A stretch of DNA of 64,000 nucleotides from Apostichopus japonicus (GCF_037975245.1 NC_092564.1:6827984-6891983), one strand, 5' to 3'; shown: positions 39,461 through 54,993, counted from the stretch's first letter. Notes: a model not told the origin generated them from the letters alone. A program made the numbers and translations.

Positions 39461-41494
39461 TCGTGTCAAACAATAGAAGAAAACAATAGTCCATTGTTTC
39501 TTTGTTATACTATTAAATGACAATATACAAAAGCTTTCAAAAGCAAATATCATGACGTTTTCTAAAATATTACAAGAAGATGAAGATATAAAGACAGCGT
39601 CCTCTCTTTATAGAAGAGCAGGGTTTCATTGTCATTAACTGGTGCAGTTTATATCCCCTCCCCCCCAACCTTTATATTGCCCGTGATTGGGGAATAGAAA
39701 GCAACATTTCCTCGAGAACTAAAGAACAATATCTTCTTTTATTGACTATTATTGGTTTGATCGCCAGTGGATGTCCAACTCTATACTGACTTCGCTAGTC
39801 AACCATTGTGTGTTTGTGTGTGTGGTTTTTTATTGGGAGGGGGGGGGGTAGGGGGTCTGGTGACGGACTCTTTTGATCATAAAAGTGTCTTTTATTGATA
39901 TATTCTAAAGATCAGGCATTGATATTTTGCACAATTTGGAAACAGTATCTTTACAACTTGAGATTGATATATACTGTTCCTATTGAAGACATACAGACCC
40001 ATACCTAAAGATGTACTTGAGTCACGGCTAGTGTACCACCATTACATTCCACCACCACCCCCCCCCCACCCCTCCTCCAACCCATATGTGTCCTCCATCC
40101 CTAACTTATATAATAATACATTACACATTGTTAGTGATAGGAAAGAATGTATACCGGAAGCAGACCATACCAGGGTCGACTAAATTGCTGAGATTTCTAT
40201 GAGCTTGTTACGGTGGAACCTTTTGTCGGCTTCTTCTAAAGTAAAACCTCTGGTAGACCCAACCAAGGAAAAAGTTATTGTCATTTTGATTGATGTATAG
40301 AGTCACTGCTTTTGTAGTGCCCAGCTATCGGATAACGTTACTGCTAAATATCTGTTTCCATAGTATCAAAACATTCTGACTGTTTGTCTCAAGTTCAACT
40401 CGATTAAAATTTATGATGTCAAACGTCTCCTCCAAGATATCACAACGGGTGGGGCCTGCTAAATGTATTTCAACAAAATATAGCCGATGCATCAAACGAA
40501 AACAGAAAAAAATATATATATATAGAAATATTAAATGTCAGTATATGATAGCTTACAAAAATTGTTTGCATCAAATATTTTAATTATCTTCTATTTAGGT
40601 CATGGTAAACATTTTTCACTTTTAATAAAACATATTTTGTCTGTAACATTTGGTATATTCTTGGTTTCATTTGTGATTTTTTTTCTATTGTTATTTTTTG
40701 TTTTACTATGATTCGATACTTGAATTCTGATAACCGCGGTATTCGGATAACCGATGTTTTGTAGGCATTATGTTACTGTACATTACAAAGCGTATAGCTA
40801 ATGTTCCAAAAGATATTAAAGGAATAACAAACGTTGAGATTTAAACAAGGAAATAACCTCATAGAGAGCTTGTACTACGAAGTATATCCACCCAAAACCA
40901 TGCAGCTTAATAGCTTGTTCCGTTGTTATGATATAAAAATATTGATATGTAAGATATTCACTTTATTTAATTGAGTGTATTGCATAATCATATTTTGATG
41001 TTATCCATCGAATACACGTCTTTGATATAAAATTATAGAAAAAAAATTAAATACGCAATGGGATGTTTTCAATACAACTAAACGCTGATATCAATTTTGA
41101 CACGGTCCATAATTGTACTTTGAAACGCAATGTAAAAAATAAGACAATTGGATGTGTTGTTCCGCACATGACAAATTATTGCATTATTGCAATATAAGTT
41201 TCTAAACCAAATCAATCAATTTCAGAACTCAATATTTCGACGGAACCAGGTATTAAGATGGACATTAGGCCATTTTTGCTTTTGTGACATGAGCTTTTAA
41301 CAGTATTGATTATCACTTGCAATGTTCAATATTATCCTTTCAACCTAAACAGTTTTATTACAATATGTTAGAAACAATTATTAATCACAGTTAGAGAATA
41401 TTTCCTGAACTTTTCACACAATAATATGTTAACACATACGGACAAATACACTAAGTTTATATTCCTGGCAATATTTTACAATTCCCCTGTACAT

Positions 41495-41518
41495 TGTGTG
41501 TGTGTGTGTGTGTGTGTG
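41495..41518. repeat. (GT)n microsatellite
   Basis: About 12 GT units. Confidence 0.95.
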
Positions 41519-42931
41519 AAAAACAGTAGATATGATATTAACCAGATGAAAGTCAAACTATTCCATTGTTACAAACACTATAAGTATATATAGTATGCAA
41601 TAATACTATCCGTGACATAGCCAAGCTAGTACATTTATCGACCTCAACATTGATTTAAACCAGTTGAAGAGGATCGTTAACTTTTTGAAGGTGCTGGATA
41701 TAACAATTTTTAACAATACTCTGTGACGTAATAAATGTCACTCTTACGAAAACAGCTGTCGCCTTTAATATTGAACAAAACCTCTCTTGTTTTGTTGGCA
41801 AAGCTTGACGGGTAAAAAGAAATACATTCATGGGATGGAATATCATCATACACTTTTTTTTCAGGATTCGTCGACTATCTTCTGTAAAACGAAATAATTT
41901 TAATATTCTTACTTTAAAAACAAGTGATACAATTTTCATTTAAACCTATAATGATAGAGATGCTTGTGATTAGAACTCCCGTAGCTAAACCAACACATTT
42001 ACACAGTACATGGAAGATATCGCATGCTTAGGGACGCAACTGAATTATCAGACAATTATTGGTATTAAGTAAAGTGTCAATTGGAAGTTAAAATGTTCTA
42101 CTTTTTAGTTTTTAATCTGTTCTTTACTTTCCTGGTGATAGTAACCTTTCATGTTGTTTGATAAATTTCTTACTCTTAGGTTTAAAGTCTAATATTTGCT
42201 ACTTTTAAATTATCACTTGGAGGTGAAAATATTTTACATTTTCCGTCTTAGCAGACGGAAAATGCTCTTTCTTTGCTCCACTTTAATTGTGTGAAAGTCT
42301 AGTATATCATTATGAAGGATTTTTGTAACACAATTTGTCACAAAATAATGAAGTTGTTTTTGCTTCTCCTATATGTAAGTACACGTGAAAAGAGATTCAT
42401 ATCAGTGTGGGGCGATCGCCGAGTATTTTTAAGTTGCAATTTTCAGTACTCTAACATGTAGCGAATAAGAGTATAATACAAGTTCTTAACAACTTGAATG
42501 ATTAGTAACCTTTCGAGTACTAAATAGTACTCATAATGACTCTGCCATGGTATATATACTTAATCGGTACGTATAGAGTTTTATTCATATAACAATATAT
42601 TTATGTTTCACAGTTTTCTATTACTTCTTTTTTCTAAATACTAAGAATATCATTCTCGTTATTTTTCACATCCATGGGTTGGGTTGATGTCAGATAAGGC
42701 TTCACAACAACAACATCATTAAGAATGATATTTTTTCATTAATCAAATGGATCATATCGACAGGATGAACTATTTCAATGTTAAAATATATGTTCAATAA
42801 TAAATGTAAGAACGCCCAATTAAGATTTTTTTTATAATATTTTAGAAATAAGGAAAGCTTTTACCAGAGATGTTTAACTCCTAATAAAGGTTTATTTCAC
42901 GAGAGGTACTTGGATCACATGTGTCTTATAC

Positions 42932-43272
42932 CATATCTCTGCTTTTACATCAAGCATGTGGGATAGCCTGGACGTAACAAATATTGTCTATGAATCAATT
43001 AACACAACTGGATATCTAAAAATAATATGCCCCTGCTTTTATCTCAAGCAGGATAACCGTTGAGTAACAAAATAATTTCTATGAAGCACATAACACAAAT
43101 GGATATCAATAAATAACATATCCCTGCTTTATATCCCAAGCAGTGAAAAATCGTAGGAAACATGTAATATCTATAAAGCATAAAACACAAAATAGATATC
43201 TCTAAATAACATTTCTCTATTATATTTCAAGCAGTGATTAACCTAAAAAAAATGAAGCACAAACCCCAATAC
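42932..43272 (+). repeat. Tandem repeat, about 93-bp unit, 3.5 copies
   Basis: Units start at 42932, 43026, 43117 and 43210. Each opens with a CTGCTTT...CAAGCA(G) small stem and contains TCTATGAA.CA..TAACACAA and GGATATC..TAAATAA. The fourth is partial and more diverged. Confidence 0.85.
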
Positions 43273-45864
43273 ATTAACGGTGGTTTTCAAGCATTTTGGC
43301 AAACTAAATTAAACAGTCCTTTAAAGTTCATTCAAGGTAGCTTTGTTTTACACATATATTTCTGTTAGAATAATGTCAGTTTATTGAATGTAAAAGACCA
43401 ACAATCACATATTTACTGGGACTACAAATACATCTTATAAATAGAGAAGGAAAGTATACCAAAATTTAATCACGAATCAATGAGAAACACTTCTTTTATC
43501 TGATATTTGAATGACACAACCAGTTAAAAAAAATCAAATCAAAAGTTTTATTCTCTGTGTTCTAGTTTTACGTTATTAGCTTTTCGTATATATTTTTTCT
43601 ATACTTTAAGAGGGTAAACATATTAAGTGGCATATGGGCAAAGCTAACAAATTAATTTTCTTGTCAGAAGGCTAATTTATACCTTTCGCTTGGAGTTAAA
43701 TATAGTACAGAATGTGAAGAAAATATACCTAGATTTAAAGCAAAATGGCATGGTGAAAAATATTTCATCTCGATCAAAAGACGAAAAATGTTGACCTGTA
43801 TTTTTTACTTGACCTGATACTTTTAACTGATTTTAATATATTTATTGAGACTGTTTTGAAATGATTCATTTTTAACTAATTATATATACTTTAAAAACTT
43901 TTCCTTTGAAAACAAAATTTTATAGTTTCTGTCGTTAGAAACGTGAAATAGACATCAACTTATCAACAACATTTAAAGTTAGTTTTCAAGAATTCTAACA
44001 TTATAAAGATATAAGATACGATAACTTTGTAATGAGATAAACTAACAACAAACACTTAACTTAAACGGAATAATATATGATAATTATTTTTCATTTTATC
44101 AATTCTTACAATTCTTTACAAATTATTTTTAAGGCGAACAATTATATCAATTTGCATCGGATGTTTTATGCAAGTAGAATTTTGTTTCCAAAATTAATTT
44201 AACTTTTGTTTCTTTGTTGTTGTTTTTGTTATTGTTGATGTTGTCATTTGTCTAGCATATTTGTATTTTCTTTTCAAGTTTACTGATAAGTAGGCAATTC
44301 AGCTTTAAACTGGAAGAGACCTTCGGCTGTCGTCTTATATTCTTTTCACAAGGATACGAGCTAATTGTTTTTTATGAGATATCATAAACAAAAAGTTACG
44401 TTATTTATTTCCCTATTAGTTCAAGCAACATTGTTTGCAGATTTTTTCCGGGTAAACCCTTCACACTGCTTCTCACGCGGAACATCATATAAACCAGACA
44501 CGAAAAGGTGTTCATTGATTACACCTTCCAAAAAGGTTGAGGGGAAAAAAATCAAACAGTCGAGAACGGATGAGAGTAGATTCATATTAACGTATATCCT
44601 TTAGCTATAAATACCGCCATTGTTGGTCACTTTTTTTCAATAATAATAATAATAGTAAATTGAAAAATCAATCTAAAATAAAAAATGGAAATATGAACGA
44701 TTGGTAAGATTGATTGCAATCATGTTTTACTATATCGTTTGTATTTCAAAATGGAAATATTATGATTGGAAAAACTATCAGTTCGTCGGATTGGTATTAT
44801 GGTTATAACCCTACATATGAATAATTGATGAAAATACCAGTCATTAACGTCAGTGAAGCTTGGATTTAATATTAAAATGGAATGAAAAATTGAATTTGTT
44901 TAAGTTTTCACGATATGGAGAGTACCATGTATTATAGAGTGGGCCTGTAAACACCTTTGGACTCACCCACACGTGCACACCCACACATACATACATATAC
45001 ACATCGTCTCGCTATTTGTACATCGGAAATTCTAGAGTAAATTAAGCACTTGTTTATAAAGATATTAGGCCTATATAATAATTTCTAAAATCAATTAGGC
45101 TCTTATATATATATCCTACAGGTTTACTTTTTGATGAACATAAAATGAATTTAAAATTCGATACTCTATAACTTAAATCGACTTTTCCTTATACCAATTT
45201 TTTTATTTTGGTTCTTTGAAATCATTATCGATAATACGATATTTTGTTGTCTAAATATATATTCTGTTTCCAATTTAATAAACTAATCTCTGAACAATGT
45301 TAAGATCCATCTTTTGTGAACGTGTTTTGCAAACAACATTTATGTTAAATGTTAAAAACTTGCAGAAAAATCACTTTACCTTAAATCTATTGTTTGCGTG
45401 TTGTATTCCTTAATATTAAACCTAAAAAGGGATATGGTACCTATATTGATATTTCTTTTGTTGTGAAACACGTGGAAAACATTATGGAATGAAATATTAC
45501 TTTGTATCTGAATAACGCGCTGTAACAACTCAGATTTTTTTCTACCAATTATCCGATAGGGATGCTTACAAAGATTCAGCATATATGTTTTGACTACCAT
45601 TTTTTTTACCTGTTGTCGGTTTTCTCAACATTGTGTCGCAACATATCAAATTTGGGTCATTACTTGTGATTATTTATAACAAACTGAGGCATTCTTCATG
45701 TTTCTCCGTAATTTTTTTATTATCAATTTTAAAATCAAGTCTTCTCTTCGACACAACTATGTTAGCAATATTAAAAGAAAACTAAATCAATGACTCTGAA
45801 TGTTTTCCTAAATAATTCTAGATATGCGTTGATCATACTAAACTGATTTTTAATCACCTGACTT

Positions 45865-45875
45865 CATTCAAGCTT

Positions 45876-45943
<68 letters not shown>

Positions 45944-45981
45944 TATATAAATATATATATATATATATATAAATATTTATA

Positions 45982-46054
<73 letters not shown>

Positions 46055-46084
46055 ATATATATAAATATATTTAAAGCTTGAATG
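45865..46084. repeat. 220-bp AT palindrome with unique 16-bp ends
   Basis: CATTCAAGCTTTAAAT (45865-45880) is exactly inverted at 46069-46084. Between them is a (TA)n array with AAAT interruptions. The whole block could fold as one hairpin. Confidence 0.9.
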
Positions 46085-46569
46085 TTATTCTCCATCTGTA
46101 TTCAATCAGCTTTGCGTATCTTTAGCAGATGTCATCTAAGTAAAGTCTTTTTCAGACTTGTAAGACGAAAAGGAAAATGACATAACTTAGATAACAAGTA
46201 AGAACCTGAATGAACAACATTAGTTGAATAAGAACAAGCAAGAACTTAACGCTGAGATCATTTCTTTAAATTATATAAGTCATTTTACTATATACACAGG
46301 TGTACAAGGTATAAGTAGCTGTCGATACACCCTTCTACAAACCACAAAATCGAAGTCAATTATCATTCAATAAAAACACAAAGGGAAGCTTACATTTGTA
46401 GTTATTATACAGAAAAATGTAAACAATATCTGGACGTTTTTACAACAGCATAATTTGCTTAGCACCAATGTCTCTTGTGTCGGGTTGCTGTGATTGGTGT
46501 TGCTAATTCAATAAATGCAAAGGCACCGTCGTACACTAGGCTCTAGGATACATGAGTACATATTGGCAA

Positions 46570-46647
46570 ACCCACCAGACTCCCACCACACCCCATCCCA
46601 CCCCGTCCCAACCCATCCTGTCCCACCCAATCCCATCCCACCCCACA
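46570..46647. repeat. C-rich CCCAYCCCAC minisatellite
   Basis: Short pentamer-like CCCAC/CCCAT/CCCGT units over about 78 bp. The G-rich complement has quadruplex potential. Confidence 0.8.
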
Positions 46648-47540
46648 ACTTCCACAGTACACTATAATTCAAATGTCTACATCTACCTTAAAGCAGTTGT
46701 TTGAGGTTTTGGTCGACACCTGTTCTAACGTAATCAGTGTTATTAAAAAATAACATTTTAATTGATTAAAGTAAAATATCCTCCTATGTTTCACTATCAA
46801 TGATTGAAAGGCCAATAAACGAGTAATTAATAATTTTGACTTAATCCACAAAATATTGGTCATCTAGACACCTGTTTTTAAATAGTCTTATATATACATT
46901 TAAAAGGCATTGTTACTTGGAAAGTCCAACATTTTCTAATTGTACTTTGCTAATTGATATGAAAGTTGTACTTAAATTAATGAATAAACCACTGTTGAAA
47001 GAATTTAGAATATTGAACAGCATCAAATATATTATCAAATCAAATCAAACAAACTGTTTTATAGTAACAAATTCATTTATAAAAATTATATATTAAAGTG
47101 GAACATTAATAAATTTAATAGTCATCTGTGCTTGTAGAGGTTTCTGGTAAGACCTTAAAGAGCTGCAGTCCTTAGAACTCAGTGGTTATTTTGTTTGATT
47201 TAAATCTAAATATTTTGACTATTTCATTTTGAGTAAACTGTTGCCTCGTTTGTTTTAATAATTTGACAGTTTTATAAGCGTTAAGATTATTTCATCACTC
47301 TACGTATATAAGTATAACTATTTTCTATTTGAATACATTACACTAAATAAAATTTGCAACTTTTTGTAGTATGACACAGATCAAATTTGTCTTTTTTATG
47401 AATATTTCTTGAATCTTTGCTTATATTTAATTATAACGTTCTACTATACAAGAGTTCAGATATTTCTATTAGCTACCTCTCTCAATTTACTCTTTCGCTG
47501 TTACTCTTACGAAACGATGCCTACGATTGTTGTAAAATAA

Positions 47541-47589
47541 ATTAAGAAACAAATAAAAAAACAAATAAATAAATAAATAAATAAATAAA
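47541..47589. repeat. (AAAT)n microsatellite
   Basis: Tetranucleotide AAAT/AAAC array, purest at 47563-47589. Confidence 0.9.
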
Positions 47590-50500
47590 GATATTTTGTA
47601 AACACCAGACAAACGTTTGTTAGAAAAACTCCGAACATTTAATGCAAATGATAAATACACAAAATAAATGTGGCAACAATCAGAAAGAGTTGAGGTACTG
47701 CATGTAATGATTAGTGAACTCAAAAATGTGACCTCGGGAATGTCATCAGTTCCACAGGGCTTCCCACCCCCCCCCCCCCAAAACCCACCTCCCCGCCATC
47801 GCGCACCCCTAAATTTATTAAAGGCGAGACATTTGTTCCTATTTCCAAACAATTAACTGCGAGTAACATACATAAGGTTTGTTATTGTGCGATGAATTGC
47901 TTATCTGCTTACATCAAAGTCATGATAGGAAGGGTTTCTTAGGCGGCCCGTGGGCGTCGAAAATTGTCAATTCGGTTTACTCAAAATGAATGGTGGGGTG
48001 CTGCATTATTTCTGCCTCCCGTGACTGTCGCATAGACTTCTCAAACAACTACTTGATCCACTGTTGTTCCCAGTGATTACTTTTCACCCTTTGTAAGATA
48101 CCTTTGTATAATGTTTTGTGTTATATTTTAACACCTGAAGTAAAATATGAAGTAAAATTAGTTATTTTAAAATTGGTTATTATATTCATTTGATAAATTG
48201 AAATGATTGAGATTATTGATTAAATATTCATATTGTTGTTGAATTGATTCTACAATGCACCTTAAATAAGATGACCATGACTCTTTGTTCAAACTATAAT
48301 ACACTTTTCACATTTCGTATAAGGAACAAATCCAAAACAAAAATGAGAAAACCTGTTATTTCAATCGAAGTTTATATGGAAATTTTTGTTACAAGTAGAA
48401 AACATGGAGCAACAACTACCGAATGTTATTGTTAAAACAATAAATGAATTCAAACACGTGGCACTAAATTAGCAACAAGGAACAATTTAACGTTGAATAT
48501 TTAAAACTTGATTTAATTACAGTTTAATCATTGAATTAGGAATGAATTGAATTTAATGAGAAATATTGGAGAAAGCCTTAATTAAAACTATTTTCAGTGT
48601 CAACCTTTTACTTTAGTGCAGGGTCATTGCGGAAATTCAATATAAATATTCTATATAAATTCAAACACCTGTTTTTAAATTTAGAATAATGAAATTATCA
48701 TAGTTTCATTTGTGTGAGTTAACTATTAGATTTTTGTAGACCTTTTTATTTTGTTTTAATTCACTATTGTTGTAAAATTAATATTGAATTGAGGTGTAGG
48801 CTTGATAGTATAACAGCGTCTTGCACAATATAACTGTGTGCAATAAGCTGTTGTCGGTGAAGAGCTCTAACGCACTTATTATATTGGAACATTTCTAAAT
48901 AATAATATAATTAATCTCTGTTTTGCATATAACGTAAGATCATTTACAAAAGGTTGTTGAGTAATAATATCAGAAAATATACAGTTTATCGTTTTACAAT
49001 TTTTTTTTTCAGATATGACTTTGATTCGATAGAGATGCATAGCTGGAACATGCTCAAGACAAAACAAGTAACTTGTAAAATCGGAGAAAAATTAAAATGC
49101 TTCTAATTCTCATTTTTTCCCCTCTCTTGTTGTTTTTGCTTCTCCTTCTTCTGCTCTTATATGAATATTATTTCCATATTTTTTTTCCCTCTAAATTAAG
49201 TGAAATACGAGATCAATTTACAATATTAAGTCTGAAATTTATATCAAATATTTTGGTCCTTACAAAATGATTTTTCATAATTGGGCATTTTCCTAATAAA
49301 TTAATCATTATAATACATTATTTTATCGAGGTTTATAAAGTTAAGATCATTTGTACTAAATGTGTTTTGAGTCTATAGGCAAAAGTGTCCAAATTTATGC
49401 TGTACAGTTTATTTTTAAGATTTTTTATATTTCTTCCTAGACTCATTGGATTTTTATTCGAGTAAATATTTAGTTTACTTGTTTTTTTCTCAATCTGTTT
49501 GATCTAAAATAGCATAACTAGTTCATTGTTCATTTTCAATAGTGTCCAAATTTTTCAAATTTATTTTCAAATGTGAAAATTACTATACAATTAAGTCTCC
49601 GAAATGAAGAAATCTTTAGAATCGATTCGAATTAATGCTTATTTTGCTAATGAGGAGAAAAGTCAAAAGCTAGAGGGTGTAAAGTGGGAGAATTTGTTAA
49701 TAATATTAATTAATTTGATTAATAATTAAGTAGGATAGGGTAAACATACTGAAATTAATATAAAATTTGAATGATTTATCTTCGCAGTTTATTAATAGAA
49801 GTAAATGAGAAGAAGTTAAAATATAATGAATATTCCTGAATTTTTAAATATTCTAATTTAATTGCAGTTTTTTTATATATCTATATATTTTTACTATCTC
49901 CTTCCTTATTGTTTGTAACAACATCACATTTAATCAAACTCTAATAATTTCAAAGATGAACTTTAAATAATTTTTATTCAAGATATCTTTTCTTTGTTAT
50001 ATATTTTCTCTCCTCTTTATTTTATCATTTTTTAAACAAATGGAATAAAATTAAACAATTATACAATTTCAAAGCAACGTATAACAGTTATACGCTTTCC
50101 AATCACACAGATTTGTGGGTTATATTTATGCCATTCTCCCCCTCCCTCTCCCCTCCCGCATTTTCATTCCCCCGTCCTGTAGAGGAAACAAATGACAGAA
50201 AATGAAAGGTTCCTAAAAATCCATTTTCGGTACCAGGCTAGTCTTCCGAAATAACCTTTGTTCGTAACTGATGCGGAGACGAATTTCACAATAGAGGGCG
50301 CTATTTCTATCTTATTTCGATAAAACTTAATTTTAACCCCCCCCCCCCCTCTCCAAAAAAAACATAGAAGAACAACAACTCCAAAAGAAGTTTTCGGTGA
50401 CCTTAACCGTTATTCCTATCCCTGTTTGATTTATGGTTTTGAATTTCTTTTACCATTTTCACATTGGCCATTGACAGATCGACTTTTTTACAGTGAATTC

Positions 50501-51668
50501 TGTGTTTACTACCTATGATCAATCAGCGGTTTTACCTGTACAAAGATTGCTATACATTCTAACATTTGCCAGTCCCGCCTATTTTTTTTTTGTCCGAAAT
50601 TCGAGTTCATCAAGATTTTATAAGCAATTATATGATTTACTCTGCGACAGGTGCAAAAACAGGTATCTATTAACATAGCAATGTTTACACTAAAAACTGA
50701 TTAATTACCAGTTTATTTATAACTTAATAACGTCATAAATGTAATATCCCCCTTTATGTTGAAAGTTCGATTTTTGGAACGCGGTTCAGACAATATTACT
50801 TGTTTTTTTTTTAAACCACGGATTAACATTGGTGTGAATATGACCCAGCATGCATCTAAATCACTTCAACACTCAATGATTATGCTATAGACAGTTAAAT
50901 GTAAACTCACCGTTATTTTTTTTCTATTTATAGTTTATCCTCTTCCGACAGAGCTGAGAGGTAAATTTGAGAGCAAAATGTCCTATTTCAAAATCCTGTC
51001 TAAAAAATCCACTGGAGCGGAATGTTGTATCTGTATACGATTATCAATTGACATATACAGTAAGATGGAAACGAAATTATGACACACAACGAAACTTAGC
51101 ACAAAGCTATATACTTGCTATTACTCGAGTCATCCCCGAAACCTGGAACAGTTATGTCGCCAGAGTTATTAAAAAGCCTACTTAAATTCTGTACTTCGTT
51201 AAAGAAATCTACCACCTAGCCAATGCTCCTATTTAATACTCCACGAATAAAACGATAAAATCCCATCTTAAACTAAGAATATTACCACGTAAAATGAGTG
51301 TACTAAACTTTTTTTCTTTTACTTTTTTTTTTACAAGCCCGTTCATTCCGCGAAGGCATTCGGTCGTACAAAACGGCGGGCCTTAAGTCATTACGATTGC
51401 GAACGAGGGGAATAAAATCCAGAAATGCCTCTCATAAACTTTTTTAACTACACTGTGAACAATCTGCAGCGTATTGTATCTTTGTGTGTTCAAGCGAAAG
51501 AAAAATACTAAACGCTACCGACGACCACACCAATAACATTTTCACGCTTTTGATGTTTACTAGCTGAAAGAGAAAAAAATATTTATATATTTTCCTAGGT
51601 TTTCCTGGTTTTATTATTAGTTTCTTATGTTTCGTTCTTTCTGTTTATACCCTCGGTGGTTCCATTGT

Positions 51669-51687
51669 AGTAGTAGTAGTAGTAGTA
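51669..51687. repeat. (GTA)n microsatellite
   Basis: Six GTA units. Confidence 0.9.
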
Positions 51688-52184
51688 ATGATCTTTACAG
51701 GGATCATTAAAACAGATACAACCTTATGGCGACCATTAAGTCGAAACTATGTAAAGGTCCCACTTGGTCACGATACTATCAGGGGGAGAAACATCAATAA
51801 AAATTCCTTCCTTTAAAAATTTAAATCTTATTTACAGCCAACAATTAAACATACTTTTTTTACACGTTTCCATGTGTTTTTATGTGGCTATTTTCACAGA
51901 TAAAAATGGAAACTTTTTGACCTGACAAAGTTAAGTTAAGGTTTTCACAAGTTACAATGACAATTAATGAAGGTGCCGGTTGGCACGAACAGGATTCATG
52001 GTAAAATCCCCACAGGGTTGGTCATGCGAGTTGTAACTGTCAAACGAAATTCCGAAGAGGAAATATGATAAATTCAAGTCATTAAAAAGATTTATATACT
52101 TGCAAAATGTCAGATCTCATTTCCCCATTACCTAACTGCCTAACGTCCCTATAGTGTATCTTTAGTGTATATATATACATTGCG

Positions 52185-52185
<1 letters not shown>

Positions 52186-52215
<30 letters not shown>
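52186..52215. repeat. (TA)n microsatellite
   Basis: About 27-30 bp of alternating AT. Confidence 0.9.
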
Positions 52216-54993
52216 GCCGTGTGCCCCAAGTATCAATATCAAAAGGCCGAAAAGAGACCTTTGGATCAGTTTTTGACATATGTTTGTTAATTGCATATTC
52301 AAGAACATTATTTACATATATGCAAATTAGGGAAGATTTAGGTATTTATACTTCTTTATGGCTGTATAGAGCATCATAGTAAAATATGTGTAAACTGCAT
52401 TCCTCCTTACCATATGAAGTTTCTCTGTAAACATGTCTTTTGCTTCTTTTTAATTTTTTAAATTTTTTTATTTCGATTATTTCATACATTCAAAGATATT
52501 TCGTTCTCAACATTGTCGCTCAGTTTATGAAGGAAATGTATAATCATGCTAGTTTATATTTAAAAATATATTCCTTAAAGAAATTAAGATGATCTACAGC
52601 AAAGCAATTTTTTTAGAACAAGATCACCACTAAATGTAGGTTAATTAATACTCTAACCCAAAGTGAAATGATCAAGTTTATGTTAGGGTACACCTTCATC
52701 CTATTATGAACAAGTAAAATGGATTTGTTACAAATTCGCTTTGAGACAGATCGAGAAAAGTTCAGATTCACTAACCAAAACTTGGAACATGAATATAGCT
52801 AAAACAAACGTCACGTCCATGATACGGAAACTTGAAGGTGCCATGAAGAGTCAATCTGTCAGCTCTCTACAATGTGGAAGCTTGTACCGGCGAAAATTTA
52901 CAAGATTTTAGAGGCAACGTTAGTTGGAAGGTTTGTATTGTATAGGAGGATCATTCAAGCTTATAATCACACGATAGGCAATTACTTATCGTATCAATGC
53001 ATTTTCGTCTACGTGGTGACTTGAAAGGACGCATCAACGTTCACTATACGTTTTTTTTTCATATAATATGCATCACTTTGATTTCTGTATATAAAACGAA
53101 CAGAAGATCTGCCTCTTGAAACCGAATGATCAAATTCAATGGAGAACGTCATTTCCAATCGATTTTATGATTATAGAATTATGTCACGCGGTTTAATTCT
53201 CGCCATGACACTTCTATGACCTAACTGTCCTGAGAGTAAATCAGTTGGATTCGGTACTTCGTGCCATCCTCTACTAAAAAAAATAGTATATTTAGCATTT
53301 GCCCCTTGACGGTGACAAAACACTATATGCATAACAACATCTTGATCACATGACCATAGGCCAGGTGTGATTGAATTGAGGGTAACAACAGTGTCGGTAT
53401 GACAAAAGAGGTTTGCTTGGTTTTCATGCTCAGGTCCTGTTTTGCTCTCTCTCTGTCTCTTCTTAGCCTTTCCGTGAATTTTCTATTAAAATAAATAATG
53501 TGACTTACTCTATTAATCTCACCTTTAGGTGGAAACCAAGTCCCTCTCCCCCCCCCCCCCCCCGTCCTGATGTCATATACGACTTCTAATGTAGTAGATC
53601 ATTGCACTTATTTACCAACTCGCGTTACTGTGGGTTTTTTTTTTTTTTGTGGAAAGAAAATAGATGGCGCTATACATAAATGAACATCTTTTGTTAAGAG
53701 AAAACAAGAATCTGCAGTAGCATTTATCCTGCTTTGCGCTATGCTATACATACTGAAAGGAAGAACCTTTCAAATTATTACTACGAGTCGGTTTTGGTGT
53801 ATAAGCCTTAGGTCCGTCTTAGTGACAAATGGTAAGACCAATTGAAGATGACTTATTTTTAAACTTACAGAAAAAAATGAAAGGTTTTAAATCACAAGGA
53901 AATCTCATTTAGAGGACACCTGAAAGAAAAGATCCGTTAGACTGTCGTATAGGTTTTTCAATTTTTCAGTTTAGGTTTAAATTCCTATTAGTTTCGATTC
54001 TTATAGTCTGACCATTTTCGAGAGTTTTGATTCTTATTCCTTCATACAGTTGCAATTCTTATTTTTCTTAATAGTTTGAATTCTTATTATTCTATTAATT
54101 AATATGTGCAATTCATAGTATGGTATCCTTTTTGTGTATTTTCATGTATACTATTTGTATTATTCTTATTCCATCTTATCATTGTATTGTCTTATTGCGA
54201 GCATTTAATTGCCCATTTTTGGTGCTTAATAAGGTTTATTTGAATTGAATTTGAATTTTGAATTTGAAAAAGGCTTCTTGGTCAAGACGAACTGAGAATA
54301 TAGGTATCTGACATGCACAGTTTTTCATTGGTCGTATACGGACGGAGTAAATAGTCCATCTTAAAGGGTAAGCCGCTAGCAGAAAATGGTGGCGATAATG
54401 TCGAGGACGAAATCTTCCATACCTACCAACACTTTCTTTCTGACTCAACAGATTTTTCGTATAAAATTGAAAAATATAGTTTCGAGAAAACGTTTTCTTT
54501 TTGTGAATTGTTAGGCTTTGTCTATGATGTCATTTGAGGCACATTTTTCTTTCATTTAGTCCCTCTGTTATACTACCTTGATATATGATTCACTTTCTGA
54601 ACGATCCCCCCCTTTTTCTCGGCGAGGGGCGGGTGGGTAAGTTAATGTACGAACTCTTTTTAGGGGCGGGGGGGGGTAGGGGGCTAAATCAAATTAGTGT
54701 AAGACATTAATTACCCTTCTTGGTCGAAAAACTGCTCAGATTACAACAGAAAATAGCTCATCTGATAGTGGTGGTCATTTTAATTCAATCTTTTTTTATT
54801 TGAAAACTACCGCCACTCTAATCTTGTCAAAGTAGTTACCAATCTAAGAAGTATTTAAATACTTGCTTTTTCTTTCTTTCATCCTTTCAAACAATAGTTT
54901 ATGAAAGATAGTATGATATTATTAAAGCATTAATATAGCTGTGCTCGACGGAGACAAGACTATTGTTTGTGGAGTTTAGAAAAAGGTGTCATA

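Larger units (their letters stand above)
39461..45864. other. Non-coding
   Basis: G/C runs at 39.66, 39.84 and 40.06 kb, a (GT)n array and the 93-bp tandem repeat. The longer frames (41655-41939 minus, 44365-44604 plus) show no domain. Confidence 0.5.
46085..54993. other. Non-coding, very AT-rich
   Basis: Contains the minisatellites and microsatellites listed and C runs near 47.77, 50.34 and 53.55 kb. A frame at 50967-51185 follows a good pyrimidine-AG acceptor (about 50932) but has a stop between them and no domain. Confidence 0.5.

Noticed and set aside
47487-47852. 121-codon minus-strand frame
   Set aside because: It spans a C homopolymer run and an AAAT array; Gly and Leu-Phe runs are repeat translations.
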